A DNA stretch of 64,000 bases, taken from contig NZ_WUUK01000004.1 of assembly GCF_009831115.1 (NCBI RefSeq), positions 186,001 through 250,000 on the forward strand, read 5' to 3'. The DNA comes from Salinicoccus hispanicus (GTDB taxonomy: Bacteria > Bacillota > Bacilli > Staphylococcales > Salinicoccaceae). Of the stretch, positions 47,846 to 58,069 are shown one piece after another (position 1 is the first letter of the stretch; each line of letters begins with the position of its first letter). A model generated the notes under the pieces. That model searched no databases, was not told the origin of the DNA, and was given only the letters and a program-made list of their open reading frames with translations. A program made the translations under genes and the position numbers.

Positions 47846-48888
47846 TCTTTCACCCCTCCTGAGTATTGCATGTATCTGTTCTTGATTATATCAGGAAGCT
47901 CTGTTTCAGGTGCATCAGGATGCAGTCTCCAAGTTTTCGCGAAATGATGGTCATTCACTTTGAACATTGGAGGATTCTGTTCATAATCAATTTTCATTGC
48001 GTGAGGGTTACGTGGTGCAAAAGCATCACCTTTTGGCGGATTCGTCAAATCTGGTGGTGATCCTTCGATTGTACGCAACTTCTGGCCTTTCTCTTCATTC
48101 AGGTCAGGCATTGAGCCGAGCAGCCCCCAAGTATATGGATGCTGTGGATTATAGAATATATCATCCACTGTACCGATTTCTACAATCTCTCCTGCGTACA
48201 TCACTGCCACACGGTCCGCGACGTTAGCAACAACTCCGAGATCGTGTGTAATGAAAATGATGGATGTTTGAGAGTTCTTTTGGATCTCTTTCATCACATC
48301 CAGTATCTGCGCCTGGATGGTTACGTCCAGGGCTGTCGTCGGTTCATCTGCAATAAGTAGCTTTGGATCGGCAGCCAGTGCGATTGCAATGACCACGCGC
48401 TGTCGCATACCACCTGAAAATTCATGAGGATACTGGTTGAGACGTTGTTCAGGCATCGGTATGCCAACCATCTGCATGAGTTCAAGCGCACGTTTTTTGG
48501 CATCGCTTTTTGATATTTTCTGGTGCTTCAGCATTACTTCTGTAATTTGTCTGCCGATTTTCATTGTCGGATTCAATGAAGTCATTGGATCTTGAAAAAT
48601 CATACTGATATCATTACCGCGTATTTTTTCCATCTGTTTTTCAGATTGATCTAACAGGTTTTTACCATCGAAGAGTATTTCCCCGCCGGAATAGATGGCA
48701 GGCGGCTGCGGGAGCAGTTTCATGATTGCCTGGTTGGTGACACTTTTACCTGATCCGGATTCACCGACAATGGCTAAGGTTTCGCCTTTATAGACATCAT
48801 AGCTGACACCCCGGACAGCATTTACAGTCCCTGCGTACGTAGAGAAATCTACTTTAAGATCTTTTATTTGGAGAACGGGTTCATTCAT
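47842..48888 (-). CDS. oppD: Oligopeptide ABC transporter ATP-binding protein OppD
   Basis: The 348-residue ATPase has Walker [10 protein letters not shown] (~39-47), [17 protein letters not shown], signature [16 protein letters not shown] and Walker [19 protein letters not shown]. The C-terminal [14 protein letters not shown] and a Cys-poor tail replace the iron-sulfur Cys cluster seen in some OppD proteins. Five bases separate it from oppC. Confidence 0.94.
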   Translation of the reverse strand: MNEPVLQIKDLKVDFSTYAGTVNAVRGVSYDVYKGETLAIVGESGSGKSVTNQAIMKLLPQPPAIYSGGEILFDGKNLLDQSEKQMEKIRGNDISMIFQDPMTSLNPTMKIGRQITEVMLKHQKISKSDAKKRALELMQMVGIPMPEQRLNQYPHEFSGGMRQRVVIAIALAADPKLLIADEPTTALDVTIQAQILDVMKEIQKNSQTSIIFITHDLGVVANVADRVAVMYAGEIVEIGTVDDIFYNPQHPYTWGLLGSMPDLNEEKGQKLRTIEGSPPDLTNPPKGDAFAPRNPHAMKIDYEQNPPMFKVNDHHFAKTWRLHPDAPETELPDIIKNRYMQYSGGVKE

Positions 48889-48893
48889 CTATA

Positions 48894-49823
48894 TCACTTC
48901 CTTAACTTAGGATCGAGAGCATCTCTTAATCCGTCACCAATTGCGTTGAATGCAAAGATTGTCAAACTGATGAGCAGCGCCGGGAAAAATAGTCTCCAAG
49001 GCGCGTTCGTCAATGCGGGATAGCCGTCATTGGCCATGGTACCCCAACTTGCCAATGGCGCAGGTACACCAAGTCCCAGATAGCTGAGGAATGCTTCCGT
49101 GAAAATTGCATTTGGTATTGTCAGTGTCATTGTGACGAGGATGGCACCAAGTGCATTCGGCAGCAGGTGTTTCCTGATCAGGTGCATGTTCTTGGCACCA
49201 AGCGTTCTGGCAGCAAGTACATATTCCTGGTTTTTAAGCTTGAGTATTTCAGAACGTGTAATACGTGCCATGTTTACCCACCCTGTCAATGAAAGGGCGA
49301 TGATCATAGGGATCAGACCCGGCTGCATGACAACAAGTAGGATGATGACGACAAGCAGGTAGGGGATTGCAGTAAGAATATCTGCGATACGCATCATGAT
49401 TTCATCGGTACGTCCACCTTTGAGTCCTGCGATGGACCCCCATGCAACACCTACGATGAGATCGATGATGGCGGCTGCAAAACCGATGAAGATTGATATT
49501 CTTGCTCCGACCCAAACCCGTGTAAAGATATCGCGTCCGAGATCATCGGTACCGAACCAGTATGTGCCATTAGGACTTGTATTGTAATCGCCGTTCTGCT
49601 GTCTATATGTGAATTCAGAAATCATCGGGCCAAAAATTGCACCTAGAATGATGATGAACAGTGTAATGAATCCAACAAGAGCAAGTTTGTTTCTGATGAA
49701 TCTTCGAGCCACTTCACCCCAGAAGGAAATGGATTTCTTGGCAAGCGTTTCCGCTTCCTCAGTCCTTGATCCAACAATTTCGAAATCGGAAGAATTGAGT
49801 TTTGGAATATCTTTATTTGCCAC
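48894..49823 (-). CDS. oppC: Oligopeptide ABC transporter permease OppC
   Basis: The 309-residue membrane protein has six membrane segments and the OppC N-terminal extension ([19 protein letters not shown]). Further text includes [20 protein letters not shown] and the EAA loop [24 protein letters not shown]. The start is GTG at 49823 after GAGGAGGA, inside the end of oppB. Confidence 0.94.
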   Translation of the reverse strand: MANKDIPKLNSSDFEIVGSRTEEAETLAKKSISFWGEVARRFIRNKLALVGFITLFIIILGAIFGPMISEFTYRQQNGDYNTSPNGTYWFGTDDLGRDIFTRVWVGARISIFIGFAAAIIDLIVGVAWGSIAGLKGGRTDEIMMRIADILTAIPYLLVVIILLVVMQPGLIPMIIALSLTGWVNMARITRSEILKLKNQEYVLAARTLGAKNMHLIRKHLLPNALGAILVTMTLTIPNAIFTEAFLSYLGLGVPAPLASWGTMANDGYPALTNAPWRLFFPALLISLTIFAFNAIGDGLRDALDPKLRK

Positions 49824-50751
49824 TTGATTTTCCTCCTCTCAACTTGATGCGTGGGTCAATGAAGCTATAAAGAATATCTACAATCAGTACAGCAAGCAGC
49901 AGTATGATCGAGTAGAATACGGTAGTTCCCATGATGACTGTGTAGTCCCGGTTGGTGATACTGGTTACGAAATACTTACCTATTCCCGGGATTGCAAATA
50001 TTTCTTCTATGACGAAACTACCGGTGATGATTCCTGCCGTGAGTGGTGCCAAGTATGTGACAACAGGCAGCAGTGCATTTCTCAAAGCATGCTTGAAAGT
50101 AACAACCCATTTTGATATCCCTTTGGCTTTGGCCATCTTTACGTACTCGCTGTTTGTCTCCTCAAGCATGCTTGAGCGTGTCAGTTTCGCGATGAATGCC
50201 ATTGGTGTGGAAGCGAGTGCCACTGCCGGCAGTATACTGTAGATAAAGCCATTCCATCCGGCAATAGGGAACCATCCGGCCTGAAGTGCCAAATAATATT
50301 GGAGTACCGATGCCATGACAAATGAAGGCACGGAGATACCAATGACGGCGACAATACTCATCACATAATCCGGCCATTTATTGTGGAAGAGGGCAGCAAT
50401 CGTACCGATCAGTACACCCATTCCGACTGCGATGAACATCGCTTCAAGACCGAGAGTCATGGAGATCGGGAAGCCTTCTGCGATCATGTCGTTTGTTTCA
50501 CGATATTTATATTTCATGGATGTTCCGAAATCCCCCTGTACTGTGTTCAGGAGGTATTCACCGTACTGCACGTACCAAGGGTTATCCAATCCATATTTTG
50601 CATTGAGACTTTCCTGTATGGCTGGCGGCACTGCTCTTTCAGAGGCGAAAGGGTTACCTGGGGCCAGACGCATCAGGAAAAATGTTGCTGTAATGATAAT
50701 AAACAAAGCGATGATGATATATATCAGGCGCTGACCTATATATTTGATCAT
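49813..50751 (-). CDS. oppB: Oligopeptide ABC transporter permease OppB
   Basis: The ~312-residue membrane protein starts [17 protein letters not shown] and has RLAPGNPF near residue 30 and the EAA loop [27 protein letters not shown] (~195-220). I chose the ATG at 50751, nine bases after AAAGGAG; the frame runs further upstream through the hairpin but lacks a binding site there. Confidence 0.93.
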   Translation of the reverse strand: MIKYIGQRLIYIIIALFIIITATFFLMRLAPGNPFASERAVPPAIQESLNAKYGLDNPWYVQYGEYLLNTVQGDFGTSMKYKYRETNDMIAEGFPISMTLGLEAMFIAVGMGVLIGTIAALFHNKWPDYVMSIVAVIGISVPSFVMASVLQYYLALQAGWFPIAGWNGFIYSILPAVALASTPMAFIAKLTRSSMLEETNSEYVKMAKAKGISKWVVTFKHALRNALLPVVTYLAPLTAGIITGSFVIEEIFAIPGIGKYFVTSITNRDYTVIMGTTVFYSIILLLAVLIVDILYSFIDPRIKLRGGKSSGK

Positions 50752-50777
50752 CCATAACGCTCCTTTCCCAAAAATGA

Positions 50778-50804
50778 CAGGTGAGTATATAAAATACTCA
50801 CCTG
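50778..50804 (-). terminator. Intra-operon stem-loop between oppA and oppB
   Basis: Perfect 11-bp arms CAGGTGAGTAT/ATACTCACCTG with a five-base loop; on the minus strand a short TCATTTTT follows. It probably lowers expression of oppBCDF relative to oppA or protects the oppA message. Confidence 0.72.
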
Positions 50805-50816
50805 ACATAATATTTC

Positions 50817-52463
50817 TTATTCTTGAATGTCTACATATTTCAATTGAACGTTACCTAGTGGATCAGCTTGCATATTTTGTACTGTGTCTTCATGCACTGA
50901 GAGATTCGTGTAGAAGTAGATCGGCGCAAATGGATATTCACTCATCAGGATCTCTTCAGCTTCTTTCATCATCTCTGTACGGGCTGCTTCATCTGTTTCC
51001 TGAGCTGCGTCATTCAGCAGCTGAGTATATTCTTCGTTCGTCCAGCCAGTGTCATTGTTACCGCCATCAGTTTTGAAGATTTCAAGGAAGTTGATTGGAT
51101 CGTTGAAGTCTCCGAGCCAGCCGTAGCGTCCTACCTGGTATTCGCCTGAGTCAAGTGTTTCGAGGTATACCTGCCATTCTGCGTTATCCAGTGTAATATC
51201 GATTCCTAGGTTCTCAGCCCAGCCTTGCTGGATGAACTGTGCAACTGCTGCGTGTGCTTCATCAGTGTTGTAGGACAATGCGACGGTGAGTTCTGATGGG
51301 TCGCTCATGCCAAGCTCTTCAAGTCCAGTTTCGAGTGCCGCTTTCGCTTCTTCGATGTTGTTGGATTCGAAGTAGTCGCCTGGCTCTTCAAAGCCTTCCA
51401 TAGTCAGTGGAACAAGCCCAGTAGCTGGCTTCTGTTCACCTTTGGTAACGTTCTCGATAAGGCCTTCGCGGTCGATTGCGAGTGTCAGGGCTTTACGTAT
51501 ATTTTCATTTTGCATTACTTCGTCTTGAGTGTTGAAAACATACATGTAGGTACCAGCCTGGTCACTGACATTCAGTGTGCCATCTTCCCTGAATCTATCA
51601 AGAGCGTTCAGGTCGATTGTGTTGAATGGTGAACCGAGGTAGTCGAGCTCTCCTGCTTCGTACATGTTGAGTGCTGTTGCCGCACTTTCAACCATATCGA
51701 TGTTGACTGTATCAAGTGCAACGTTTTCAGCATCCCAGTAGTTGTCGTTCTTAGTCAGTACAATTTCATCTGAGCTTGTGAAGTTTTCCATTGTGAAAGG
51801 ACCGTTACCGATATAGTCTTCACCATTCGGATCTGTGTGCCAGTCAGGATTTTCGTCAGCTACAGTGGAATTGATCGGGTAGTATGTGTAGAATGCTGTC
51901 AGTTCGTCAAAGTAAGGTGTCGGGTTTACAAGGTTGACTTCAAGCGTCTGATCATCAATTGCTGTAACTGCTACATCATCTACAGAACCTTCGCCTGAGT
52001 TATAGGCTTCAGCACCTTCTATGTAGTAGAGTTGGTAAGCGTAGTCTGAAGCATTTTCAGGATCAAGTGCCCATTTCCAGGCATATTCGAAGTCTTGTGC
52101 AGTGACAGGGTCACCGTTTGACCATTGTGCATCTCTCAGGGTGTAGGTATAAGTGAGACCATCTTCGCTCACGTCGATGTTTTCTGCCATCGCCGGTTCC
52201 GGATTGCCTTCAGGGTCGAGACGTGTCAGACCTTCGAAGACGCTGGCCATGATCGCACCTGATGTTGTATCAGTAGCGAGCGCTGGGTGGAAAGATGGGG
52301 GATCTGAAGCGATTGAGAGGTTGATGGATTTATTGCCACCGGATTCTCCCTCGCTTGATGTACTCTCTTCGCTAGTATCTCCGCCGCTGTCTCCACCGAA
52401 GTTACAGGCTGCAAGAACGAGTGTCAGAGTCAGGAAAAGCAGTAAAGCTTTGAAATTTTTCAT
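50817..52463 (-). CDS. oppA: Oligopeptide-binding lipoprotein OppA
   Basis: This 548-residue precursor is the peptide receptor of the operon. It has a lipoprotein signal with lipobox LAAC (Cys ~20), a Gly/Ser/Glu linker and the family-5 binding-protein fold: [22 protein letters not shown]-like start, [31 protein letters not shown] (family signature, in part, ~95-125) and [15 protein letters not shown] (~325). The ATG at 52463 follows AAGGAG; upstream codons lack a site. First gene of opp, with a cre-like site about 130 bases upstream. Confidence 0.94.
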   Translation of the reverse strand: MKNFKALLLFLTLTLVLAACNFGGDSGGDTSEESTSSEGESGGNKSINLSIASDPPSFHPALATDTTSGAIMASVFEGLTRLDPEGNPEPAMAENIDVSEDGLTYTYTLRDAQWSNGDPVTAQDFEYAWKWALDPENASDYAYQLYYIEGAEAYNSGEGSVDDVAVTAIDDQTLEVNLVNPTPYFDELTAFYTYYPINSTVADENPDWHTDPNGEDYIGNGPFTMENFTSSDEIVLTKNDNYWDAENVALDTVNIDMVESAATALNMYEAGELDYLGSPFNTIDLNALDRFREDGTLNVSDQAGTYMYVFNTQDEVMQNENIRKALTLAIDREGLIENVTKGEQKPATGLVPLTMEGFEEPGDYFESNNIEEAKAALETGLEELGMSDPSELTVALSYNTDEAHAAVAQFIQQGWAENLGIDITLDNAEWQVYLETLDSGEYQVGRYGWLGDFNDPINFLEIFKTDGGNNDTGWTNEEYTQLLNDAAQETDEAARTEMMKEAEEILMSEYPFAPIYFYTNLSVHEDTVQNMQADPLGNVQLKYVDIQE

Positions 52464-52770
52464 ACAATTCACTCCTTTTTTACTATTCGTATTATACTGC
52501 ATATTACAATAGGATTACAACACCGTATATGTGTAATATGAAACTCTTATTTCCGATTTCCTCTATAAAATATACCCTCCCATTCCTCCTTTTTGAAAGC
52601 GCTTACCTGATATGCATTATCAGTGTATAATACTGAAATGTCAAATTAGTAACACCTTTGTAACATGCATGGAATTGTGTAGTAAACTTTTAGAAAGGCT
52701 TCAGCTTGCATCGACTAAATTCTCATACTTGGGGTATAGAGACATATCATATATGAGAAGAGGTTCGAAA
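52464..52770. promoter_or_regulatory. Divergent regulatory region between oppA and the SDR/epimerase gene
   Basis: The 307 bases hold no convincing gene; an open frame from 52612 joins the SDR gene but has no binding site and poor composition. A cre-like site is at 52594-52607. Toward the SDR gene, GACTAA (52713-52718) and GGGTAT (52732-52737) with 13 bases between them resemble a sigma-B promoter; this is weak evidence. Confidence 0.45.
52594..52607. promoter_or_regulatory. cre-like site (CcpA) upstream of oppA
   Basis: TGAAAGCGCTTACC matches the cre core TGWAARCGYTWNCW in 13 of 14 positions. It lies between the divergent oppA and SDR/epimerase genes and could act on either. Confidence 0.6.
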
Positions 52771-54198
52771 ATGAAAATATTGCTTACCGGTGCCTCCGGA
52801 TATATTGGCGGTAATCTACTGGAAAGTCTTAAGGAAGACTATGAAATCGTTGCTGTTTCAAGAAACACGGATAATAAGGAAGATGAAAAAAATGTGACCT
52901 GGAAGGAAGCCGATCTCTATTCCCAGATTGACATTGAAAATGTAATGGATGACATTGATATTGCCATCTACCTCGTACACTCCATGCAGCCCTCATCGAA
53001 ACTTTCCCAGGCGAAGTTCGAAGATATGGATGCGATACTTGCCGATAACTTCGCATGGGCGGCCAAACAGAAGGGTGTGAAGCGGATCATCTACTTGAGC
53101 GGGATCATTCCGGATGACGACAAACTGTCATCGCATCTGAGCAGTCGGCTTGAATGTGAGAAAATACTCGGCTCCTACGGCATACCTGTAACAACGTTAC
53201 GGGCGGGTCTGATCGTCGGTCCGAAAGGATCTTCCTTCCCGATTCTGCATAACCTGGTAAAGCGCCTGCCGGGCATGCTGCTGCCATCATGGGCTTATAA
53301 TCGCACGCATCCTGTGGCACTCAAGGATGTCATCACCGGACTCACGAGAGTGGTCAGAAGAGAACCGGACAATAATGAAGCGATTGATATCGGCGGACCG
53401 GATGAGAAGACATACAAGGAACTGTTTGTGGAGACAGCAGAAGTCATGGATAAAAAGCTCCCGATGGTTGATGTGCCGATCATCCCGATTTTCCTGTCGA
53501 AGCTCTGGGTGCGTCTCATTGCACAAAAACCGAAAGAGATGGTCTATCCTCTGCTGGAAAGCCTCACACACAGTATGGTAATGCGTAAGGAAAATTATGA
53601 AGAGGGGATATCCAATGCACCGACCACTTTCAAGGAAAGTGTACGCATTGCGCTGGATAGTGAAATGGACAGCAGTTCGAAGTCCGGTATTGAGATTGTA
53701 CAGAAGGAAGATGTGGAAAAGAACGATGTAAAGTCCGTACAGCGCATCCGCATACCTAAGCAATGGTCGATAGATGATACGGCTGACTATTATGTCAACT
53801 GGCTTTCACGGGTTGGTGGCAAGTTCATCAGTACAAAAGTGGAAGAAGACCAGACATCGATTGCATTACCATTCTTCAAAACACCAATTCTTATTCTGGA
53901 CAGGTCAGAAGCGCGTTCATATGAGAATCGTATCCTCTACTACATCAAAGGGGGAAAGTTTTCTCATGAAAGAGAGGAAGGGCGTGCACGTCTTGAATTC
54001 CGAAGAGTACTGGACACTGATGAAGTGCTTATTGCTATCCACGAGTATGAACCGACGCTGCCATGGTTTGTATACACATTGACACAGGCCAAGATCCATC
54101 TGATTGTCATGAAAGCTTTCGGGTTTGAAACAAGACTCCTCGCAAATATGCTGGACTCAAGATATGCGAAATATGTATCCAATCCAAATGAATCTTAA
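52771..54198 (+). CDS. NAD(P)-binding epimerase-like protein with C-terminal DUF2867-like domain
   Basis: The 475-residue protein has an extended-SDR domain: MKILLTGASGYIGGNLLESL (nucleotide motif GASGYIGG at ~7-14), YLVHSMQPS, IIYLSGIIPD and TLRAGLIVGPKGSSF. From about residue 320 a second domain follows (IPKQWSIDDTADYYVNW, PFFKTPILILDRSEARS and LEFRRVLDTDEVLIAIHEYEP) like DUF2867 proteins of the YwnB/YfcH sort. The enzyme's substrate is unknown. The ATG at 52771 follows AGAAGAGG. Not linked to opp by strand. Confidence 0.8.
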   Translation: MKILLTGASGYIGGNLLESLKEDYEIVAVSRNTDNKEDEKNVTWKEADLYSQIDIENVMDDIDIAIYLVHSMQPSSKLSQAKFEDMDAILADNFAWAAKQKGVKRIIYLSGIIPDDDKLSSHLSSRLECEKILGSYGIPVTTLRAGLIVGPKGSSFPILHNLVKRLPGMLLPSWAYNRTHPVALKDVITGLTRVVRREPDNNEAIDIGGPDEKTYKELFVETAEVMDKKLPMVDVPIIPIFLSKLWVRLIAQKPKEMVYPLLESLTHSMVMRKENYEEGISNAPTTFKESVRIALDSEMDSSSKSGIEIVQKEDVEKNDVKSVQRIRIPKQWSIDDTADYYVNWLSRVGGKFISTKVEEDQTSIALPFFKTPILILDRSEARSYENRILYYIKGGKFSHEREEGRARLEFRRVLDTDEVLIAIHEYEPTLPWFVYTLTQAKIHLIVMKAFGFETRLLANMLDSRYAKYVSNPNES

Positions 54199-54225
54199 AA
54201 TCAAATGGACTAGGAAATAGTTGAT

Positions 54226-54261
54226 AAAAGCGAGGCCCGATGTCATATGGGTCTCGCTTTT
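54226..54261. terminator. Bidirectional terminator between the epimerase-like and ctaG genes
   Basis: Arms AAAAGCGAGGCCC and GGGTCTCGCTTTT (13 bp, one wobble, ten-base loop) with A and T runs. The right arm overlaps the last codons of the convergent ctaG-like gene. Confidence 0.88.
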
Positions 54262-55031
54262 CCCGGTTTTGGAGCAGTGGATCTGTACCATTGATAGCAT
54301 AGGATGATGATCAGCATCAAGTCGATGATATCCCCTCCATAGTACATGAGCATTGCACCGGTTTCCGCTTCGGTTTTCAGGATGCTTCCCGGTGGATGGG
54401 CATAGATCAGCTTGGAGAGCACTTTGTGGAACCCGAGTGCCAGAACCAGTACAATCCCCCGATAGATGAAGCTGTAACGGTGTGTCGTTATATCGGTATA
54501 TATAATGGATATGGTGAAAAGGTAGCCTGCCAGGAAAACATGCAGGTGCACAAGAGCGTACAACCAAAGCGATGTGTGCATCAGCGTAAACAGGTCTGTC
54601 ATGTAAAGCAGGTATAGGCCGCCAATATTCAATATCGCTGCAGCTGTCGGGTTGGTGATGAATTTTACGTATCTGCTGTTGAGCAGATGGCTCACACGTT
54701 TTGCCGTCTGTACAGGGAGTGTCCGCATGAGAAGCATCATGGGCCGACTGAATACTATAAGCAGCGGTGCAAGCATGCCGAGCAGGAGATGTCCTACCAT
54801 ATGCGCAATGAAGTTATCATGGGACAGTTCAGCCAGAGGACCACTGAGTGCCGATGCAGCGAAAATGATGCCGAGAACCCACCAGAAATACCGGGAAGCT
54901 TTCCATTTTGAATACTTTCTATTCGAGATGAGCATTGCTGAAAGATACAGGCAGAGGGCTACTGCCGCAATGATGCCGACCGCAATCTCGAGTGCAGCAA
55001 AATTTGCATGGTTCATGTGTGAATGCATCAT
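54243..55031 (-). CDS. CtaG-family cytochrome c oxidase assembly protein (caa3_CtaG)
   Basis: The 262-residue protein has seven membrane segments. Conserved caa3_CtaG text includes SALSGPLAELSHDNFIAHMVGHLLLGMLAPLLIV (in part, ~60-95) with the His pair likely to bind copper, and MYYGGDIIDLMLIIILCYQW near the end. B. subtilis CtaG helps assemble caa3 oxidase. No oxidase genes are in this window, so its target lies elsewhere. It follows the DUF2243 gene by one base. Confidence 0.85.
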   Translation of the reverse strand: MMHSHMNHANFAALEIAVGIIAAVALCLYLSAMLISNRKYSKWKASRYFWWVLGIIFAASALSGPLAELSHDNFIAHMVGHLLLGMLAPLLIVFSRPMMLLMRTLPVQTAKRVSHLLNSRYVKFITNPTAAAILNIGGLYLLYMTDLFTLMHTSLWLYALVHLHVFLAGYLFTISIIYTDITTHRYSFIYRGIVLVLALGFHKVLSKLIYAHPPGSILKTEAETGAMLMYYGGDIIDLMLIIILCYQWYRSTAPKPGKARPI

Positions 55032-55032
55032 C

Positions 55033-55491
55033 TCATCCCGCCTGACGTTGCTTTCTCGCCCGGATCATCAGAACGATGCCGATGGAGAGCAGCAAAGCCC
55101 CGGTGATGTTCCAGGCAAGGTCGTATGGGAGGATCTCCACACCGTAGCGCACCTGGTGGATCTGCAACAGTTTATGGTTTACGATACCATCGAACAACTG
55201 GAAACCTCCGAGGCCGATGAAGAATGATGCAACCCACGTGGATGCATGTCTGCGTTCCCTGCGATTCAGATCTGCGAACATGAACAATCCCAGCACGACG
55301 GCAAAGAGGGCGAATGCATTCAGCAGACCGTCGGATAGGATGCCGATGAACGGTGTGGAGTGGTCGTAGAAGTGGTGCCACTGCAAAATCTGGTGGAAGA
55401 TGATTTCGTCGATCAAAGCCATCAGACCAATTCCAAAAAATATACCGGATATGATGTTGCTTCGGATGTCTGGTGTTTTCTTCTCGTGCAT
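55033..55491 (-). CDS. DUF2243 family membrane protein
   Basis: The ~152-residue protein has four membrane segments and two His-rich repeats, DEIIFHQILQWHHFYD (~35-50) and FDGIVNHKLLQIHQVRYG (~110-127), the marks of DUF2243. The His residues suggest heme or metal binding. It is regularly found beside caa3_CtaG-type genes, as here. The ATG at 55491 follows AAGGAGAGG; an earlier ATG at 55515 lies ahead of that site. Confidence 0.82.
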   Translation of the reverse strand: MHEKKTPDIRSNIISGIFFGIGLMALIDEIIFHQILQWHHFYDHSTPFIGILSDGLLNAFALFAVVLGLFMFADLNRRERRHASTWVASFFIGLGGFQLFDGIVNHKLLQIHQVRYGVEILPYDLAWNITGALLLSIGIVLMIRARKQRQAG

Positions 55492-55668
55492 CTTACCCTC
55501 TCCTTCCATTTTCATTTCATGTTTCCATACCCCTGTTCATGTATACGTAAAAATAAACATCACTTGTTCTTGAAATGATCTACTCTGGTTTTACGTCTTG
55601 TACGCATGAGCAGTTACATATAAGGGCGAAAGTTCAGTATGTTATTCTTGAGGAAAAAGGATGAGTCG

Positions 55669-55953
55669 ATGGCTGATATAATCATATTGGATGATACAGA
55701 AATCAAACTGAAACAATACGAATCAAAAGAGACGGATGGACTGCATGAGGTCTCCTTCACTTTCGATGTGACAAGCGAAGAATACCATGATATTGCAGTG
55801 CTGCTCTATAGAGAAACATTCGATGTCAATATACCGGAAGAAGATCTGAAGTTCAGAGGGACGATCACCAACTATTCCACTTCACTGGATAATCTCTACG
55901 AAGAGAACCAGACAGGAGAATTCAGGGTGACACTTCAGGAAGTTGAAGCATAA
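55669..55953 (+). CDS. DUF3219 family protein (YkvR-like)
   Basis: The 94-residue soluble protein has the conserved text FTFDVTSEEYHDIAVLLY, FDVNIPEEDLKFRGTITNYSTSLDNLYE and a C-terminal FRVTLQEVE, matching the small YkvR family (DUF3219) as I recall it. Role unknown. The ATG at 55669 follows AAAAAGG; an in-frame ATG at 55639 has no site. It precedes the luciferase-like gene by 12 bases and is probably in one operon with it. Confidence 0.8.
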   Translation: MADIIILDDTEIKLKQYESKETDGLHEVSFTFDVTSEEYHDIAVLLYRETFDVNIPEEDLKFRGTITNYSTSLDNLYEENQTGEFRVTLQEVEA

Positions 55954-55965
55954 GGAGACGGATAT

Positions 55966-56943
55966 ATGAAATTGAGTATCTTGGATCAGGCACCGGTTGC
56001 AGAAGGACAGACTCCGAAAGAAGCACTCGAGGCTTCCATGAAGCTTGCCCAGACAGGCGACGCACATGGCTATACACGTTTCTGGGTAGCCGAGCATCAT
56101 GCATGGTCGAACCTGGCTTCCAGTTCGCCGGAAGTGTTCCTCGGCTACATCGGTGCTCGGACCAATCGGATAAGAATCGGTTCCGGTGCTGTACTTCTGC
56201 CCTACTACAAGCCATACAAGGTGGCTGAGAATTTCAATCTATTGGCAACGCTGTTCGGAGACCGTGTGGACATCGGCATCGGCAGAGCACCTGGGGGCTC
56301 GGCGGAAGCATCTGAAGCACTGTCCGATGGTTTCCTGCAGCAGGTCTTCAAGATGCCGGATCTGGTTGATGAACTGATCGGCTACGTGGAAGATACGGAT
56401 GTCCATGTGTCGGCTCATCCGGTTCCTCCGTACAGGCCTGAACTATGGATGCTTGGAACGAGTAGGAAGAGTGCGGCATTCGCAGCCGAAAAAGGTCTAC
56501 TGTACTGCTTCGGCCAGTTCATGAGCGATGAGGATGGCGTGGAGATACTGAATGCCTACCGCGAGCATTACATTCCGCGCCATGGCGATTCCCATCCATA
56601 CAGCATCATGGGCGTATCGGTCGTGTGTGCCGAGACGACCGAAGCTGCGCATGACATCGCGTTAAGCTGGCTCATCTGGCAAGTACAGCAGTCTCACGGA
56701 AATAATGGCGCAATCCCATCCATCGAAGCGGCTAAGGCGTATCAATTGACCCCTGATGATGAACAGAAGATCGCCAACATGAGAAAGAAGATGATCATCG
56801 GCAATCCTCTGGAAGTGGCAGATGCACTTCGGGCAATGCAGAACAGGACGGGGGCTGATGAATTCATGATCATCACCATCACTTTTTCCCCGGAAGATAA
56901 GCAGAAGTCCTACCAGTATGTTGCACAGGCTCTGAACGAATAG
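55966..56943 (+). CDS. LLM-class flavin-dependent oxidoreductase (MsnO8-like)
   Basis: This 325-residue TIM-barrel protein belongs to the bacterial-luciferase-like family that uses reduced flavin. Typical text: KLSILDQAPVAEGQTPKEAL at the start, TRFWVAEHHAWSNLASSSPEV (~39-59), RIRIGSGAVLLPYYKPYKVAENF and DRVDIGIGRAPGG (~104-116). These proteins are monooxygenases or F420/FMN oxidoreductases with many substrates; most Firmicute members are uncharacterised. Confidence 0.88.
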   Translation: MKLSILDQAPVAEGQTPKEALEASMKLAQTGDAHGYTRFWVAEHHAWSNLASSSPEVFLGYIGARTNRIRIGSGAVLLPYYKPYKVAENFNLLATLFGDRVDIGIGRAPGGSAEASEALSDGFLQQVFKMPDLVDELIGYVEDTDVHVSAHPVPPYRPELWMLGTSRKSAAFAAEKGLLYCFGQFMSDEDGVEILNAYREHYIPRHGDSHPYSIMGVSVVCAETTEAAHDIALSWLIWQVQQSHGNNGAIPSIEAAKAYQLTPDDEQKIANMRKKMIIGNPLEVADALRAMQNRTGADEFMIITITFSPEDKQKSYQYVAQALNE

Positions 56944-56970
56944 CCATCCGTCCCACGGATGGCTATTTTC
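56942..56970. terminator. Terminator between the LLM and threonine dehydratase-like genes
   Basis: Perfect ten-base arms AGCCATCCGT/ACGGATGGCT, three-base loop and a T run; the two flanking genes converge here. Confidence 0.88.
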
Positions 56971-57935
56971 TATTCATATTGAACAGTTTCAAGCTGTGCA
57001 AGCTGTTCGAACCCGACGTTGCCGCCCGAAATGACAAAGCACACCTTTTCATCTGCAGCAGGCAGATAACTTCCATCAAGAATCGCTGCCAGACTGATGG
57101 CACCGGAAGGCTCTGCCAGAATCTTTCCTTCCATCAATAGCAGTTTCGTGGCCTTTGATATGGATGTCTCGGATGCTTTCAGCATGCCATCTGCATACAT
57201 TTGTACAATCGGGAAATTACGTTCACCAGGCTGGTCAGTCACCAGAGCATCCGCTATGGTGCTTGTGCTTTCGACCTTCACTCTTTTCTTTTGAGCGAGA
57301 CTTTCGCTGTAGCGTGGCATATTATGGGGTTCTGCACCAAGAATGCTGATATCCGCCTTGGACTGCTTGATGGCGGTGAGTATACCGCCAAGCAGTCCGC
57401 CGCCGCTTGTCGGCACGATGACTGTATCGAGGGCAGGGTGCTGTGACATGATTTCAAGACCGGCAGTCCCCTGTCCCATGATGATCTCCGCATCATCGTA
57501 TGGATGGAAAAGTGTGTATCCATGTGCCTCTGCCAATCGGGCGCTCATAGCGAACCGTTCTGTTACATCACATTCGATCACTGTCGCACCGAGCTGTTTA
57601 ATGGCTCCAACTTTGAACGGTGAAGCGGTATCCGGCACTACCACTGTTGCCGTAATGCCAAGTGTCCTTGCTGCGTGTGCAACAGCTTTGCCATGATTGC
57701 CGGAAGAAGCGGTGATGATGCCGTTCTGCTTCTCTTCCATGGATAGTGTAAGCATCTTGCTGATTGCCCCACGATACTTGAATGATTGTGTCACCTGCAT
57801 GTTTTCAAGTTTAAGATAGACCTCGCACCCCAGAAATTCATCCAGGGCATCTGCTCTCAATAATGGGGTTTCGACGATATATGGCGCAATCTTCAATTGC
57901 GCTTCTTTAATTGACTCCAATGTAACTGCCATCAT
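56970..57935 (-). CDS. Threonine/serine dehydratase-like PLP enzyme
   Basis: The 321-residue fold-type-II enzyme has the PLP lysine in SFKYRGA (~53), the phosphate/substrate loop SSGNHGKAVAHAAR (~80) and the glycine-rich TSGGGLLGG (~176). It lacks the C-terminal ACT regulatory domain of biosynthetic IlvA, so it is of the catabolic TdcB/serine racemase size and probably deaminates Thr or Ser to 2-oxo acids. AAGGAGGCCGA precedes the start; a second ATG follows at 57932. Confidence 0.88.
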   Translation of the reverse strand: MMAVTLESIKEAQLKIAPYIVETPLLRADALDEFLGCEVYLKLENMQVTQSFKYRGAISKMLTLSMEEKQNGIITASSGNHGKAVAHAARTLGITATVVVPDTASPFKVGAIKQLGATVIECDVTERFAMSARLAEAHGYTLFHPYDDAEIIMGQGTAGLEIMSQHPALDTVIVPTSGGGLLGGILTAIKQSKADISILGAEPHNMPRYSESLAQKKRVKVESTSTIADALVTDQPGERNFPIVQMYADGMLKASETSISKATKLLLMEGKILAEPSGAISLAAILDGSYLPAADEKVCFVISGGNVGFEQLAQLETVQYE

Positions 57936-58069
57936 TCGGCCTCCTTTTCATTCTTTATTATACATATGTAATTAAAACTCACAATTTTATAAAAATAGGA
58001 ACGCTTCATTTGCTGTAATGAATACTGTACATTTATGATGAATGAAAGACTGAAGGAGGAGGAAGATGA

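Noticed and set aside
52612-52770. 53-codon extension at the front of the epimerase-like gene
   Set aside because: The nucleotide-binding motif must be near the N terminus and a ribosome binding site sits before ATG 52771; the extension is Cys/Leu-rich and overlaps regulatory sequence.
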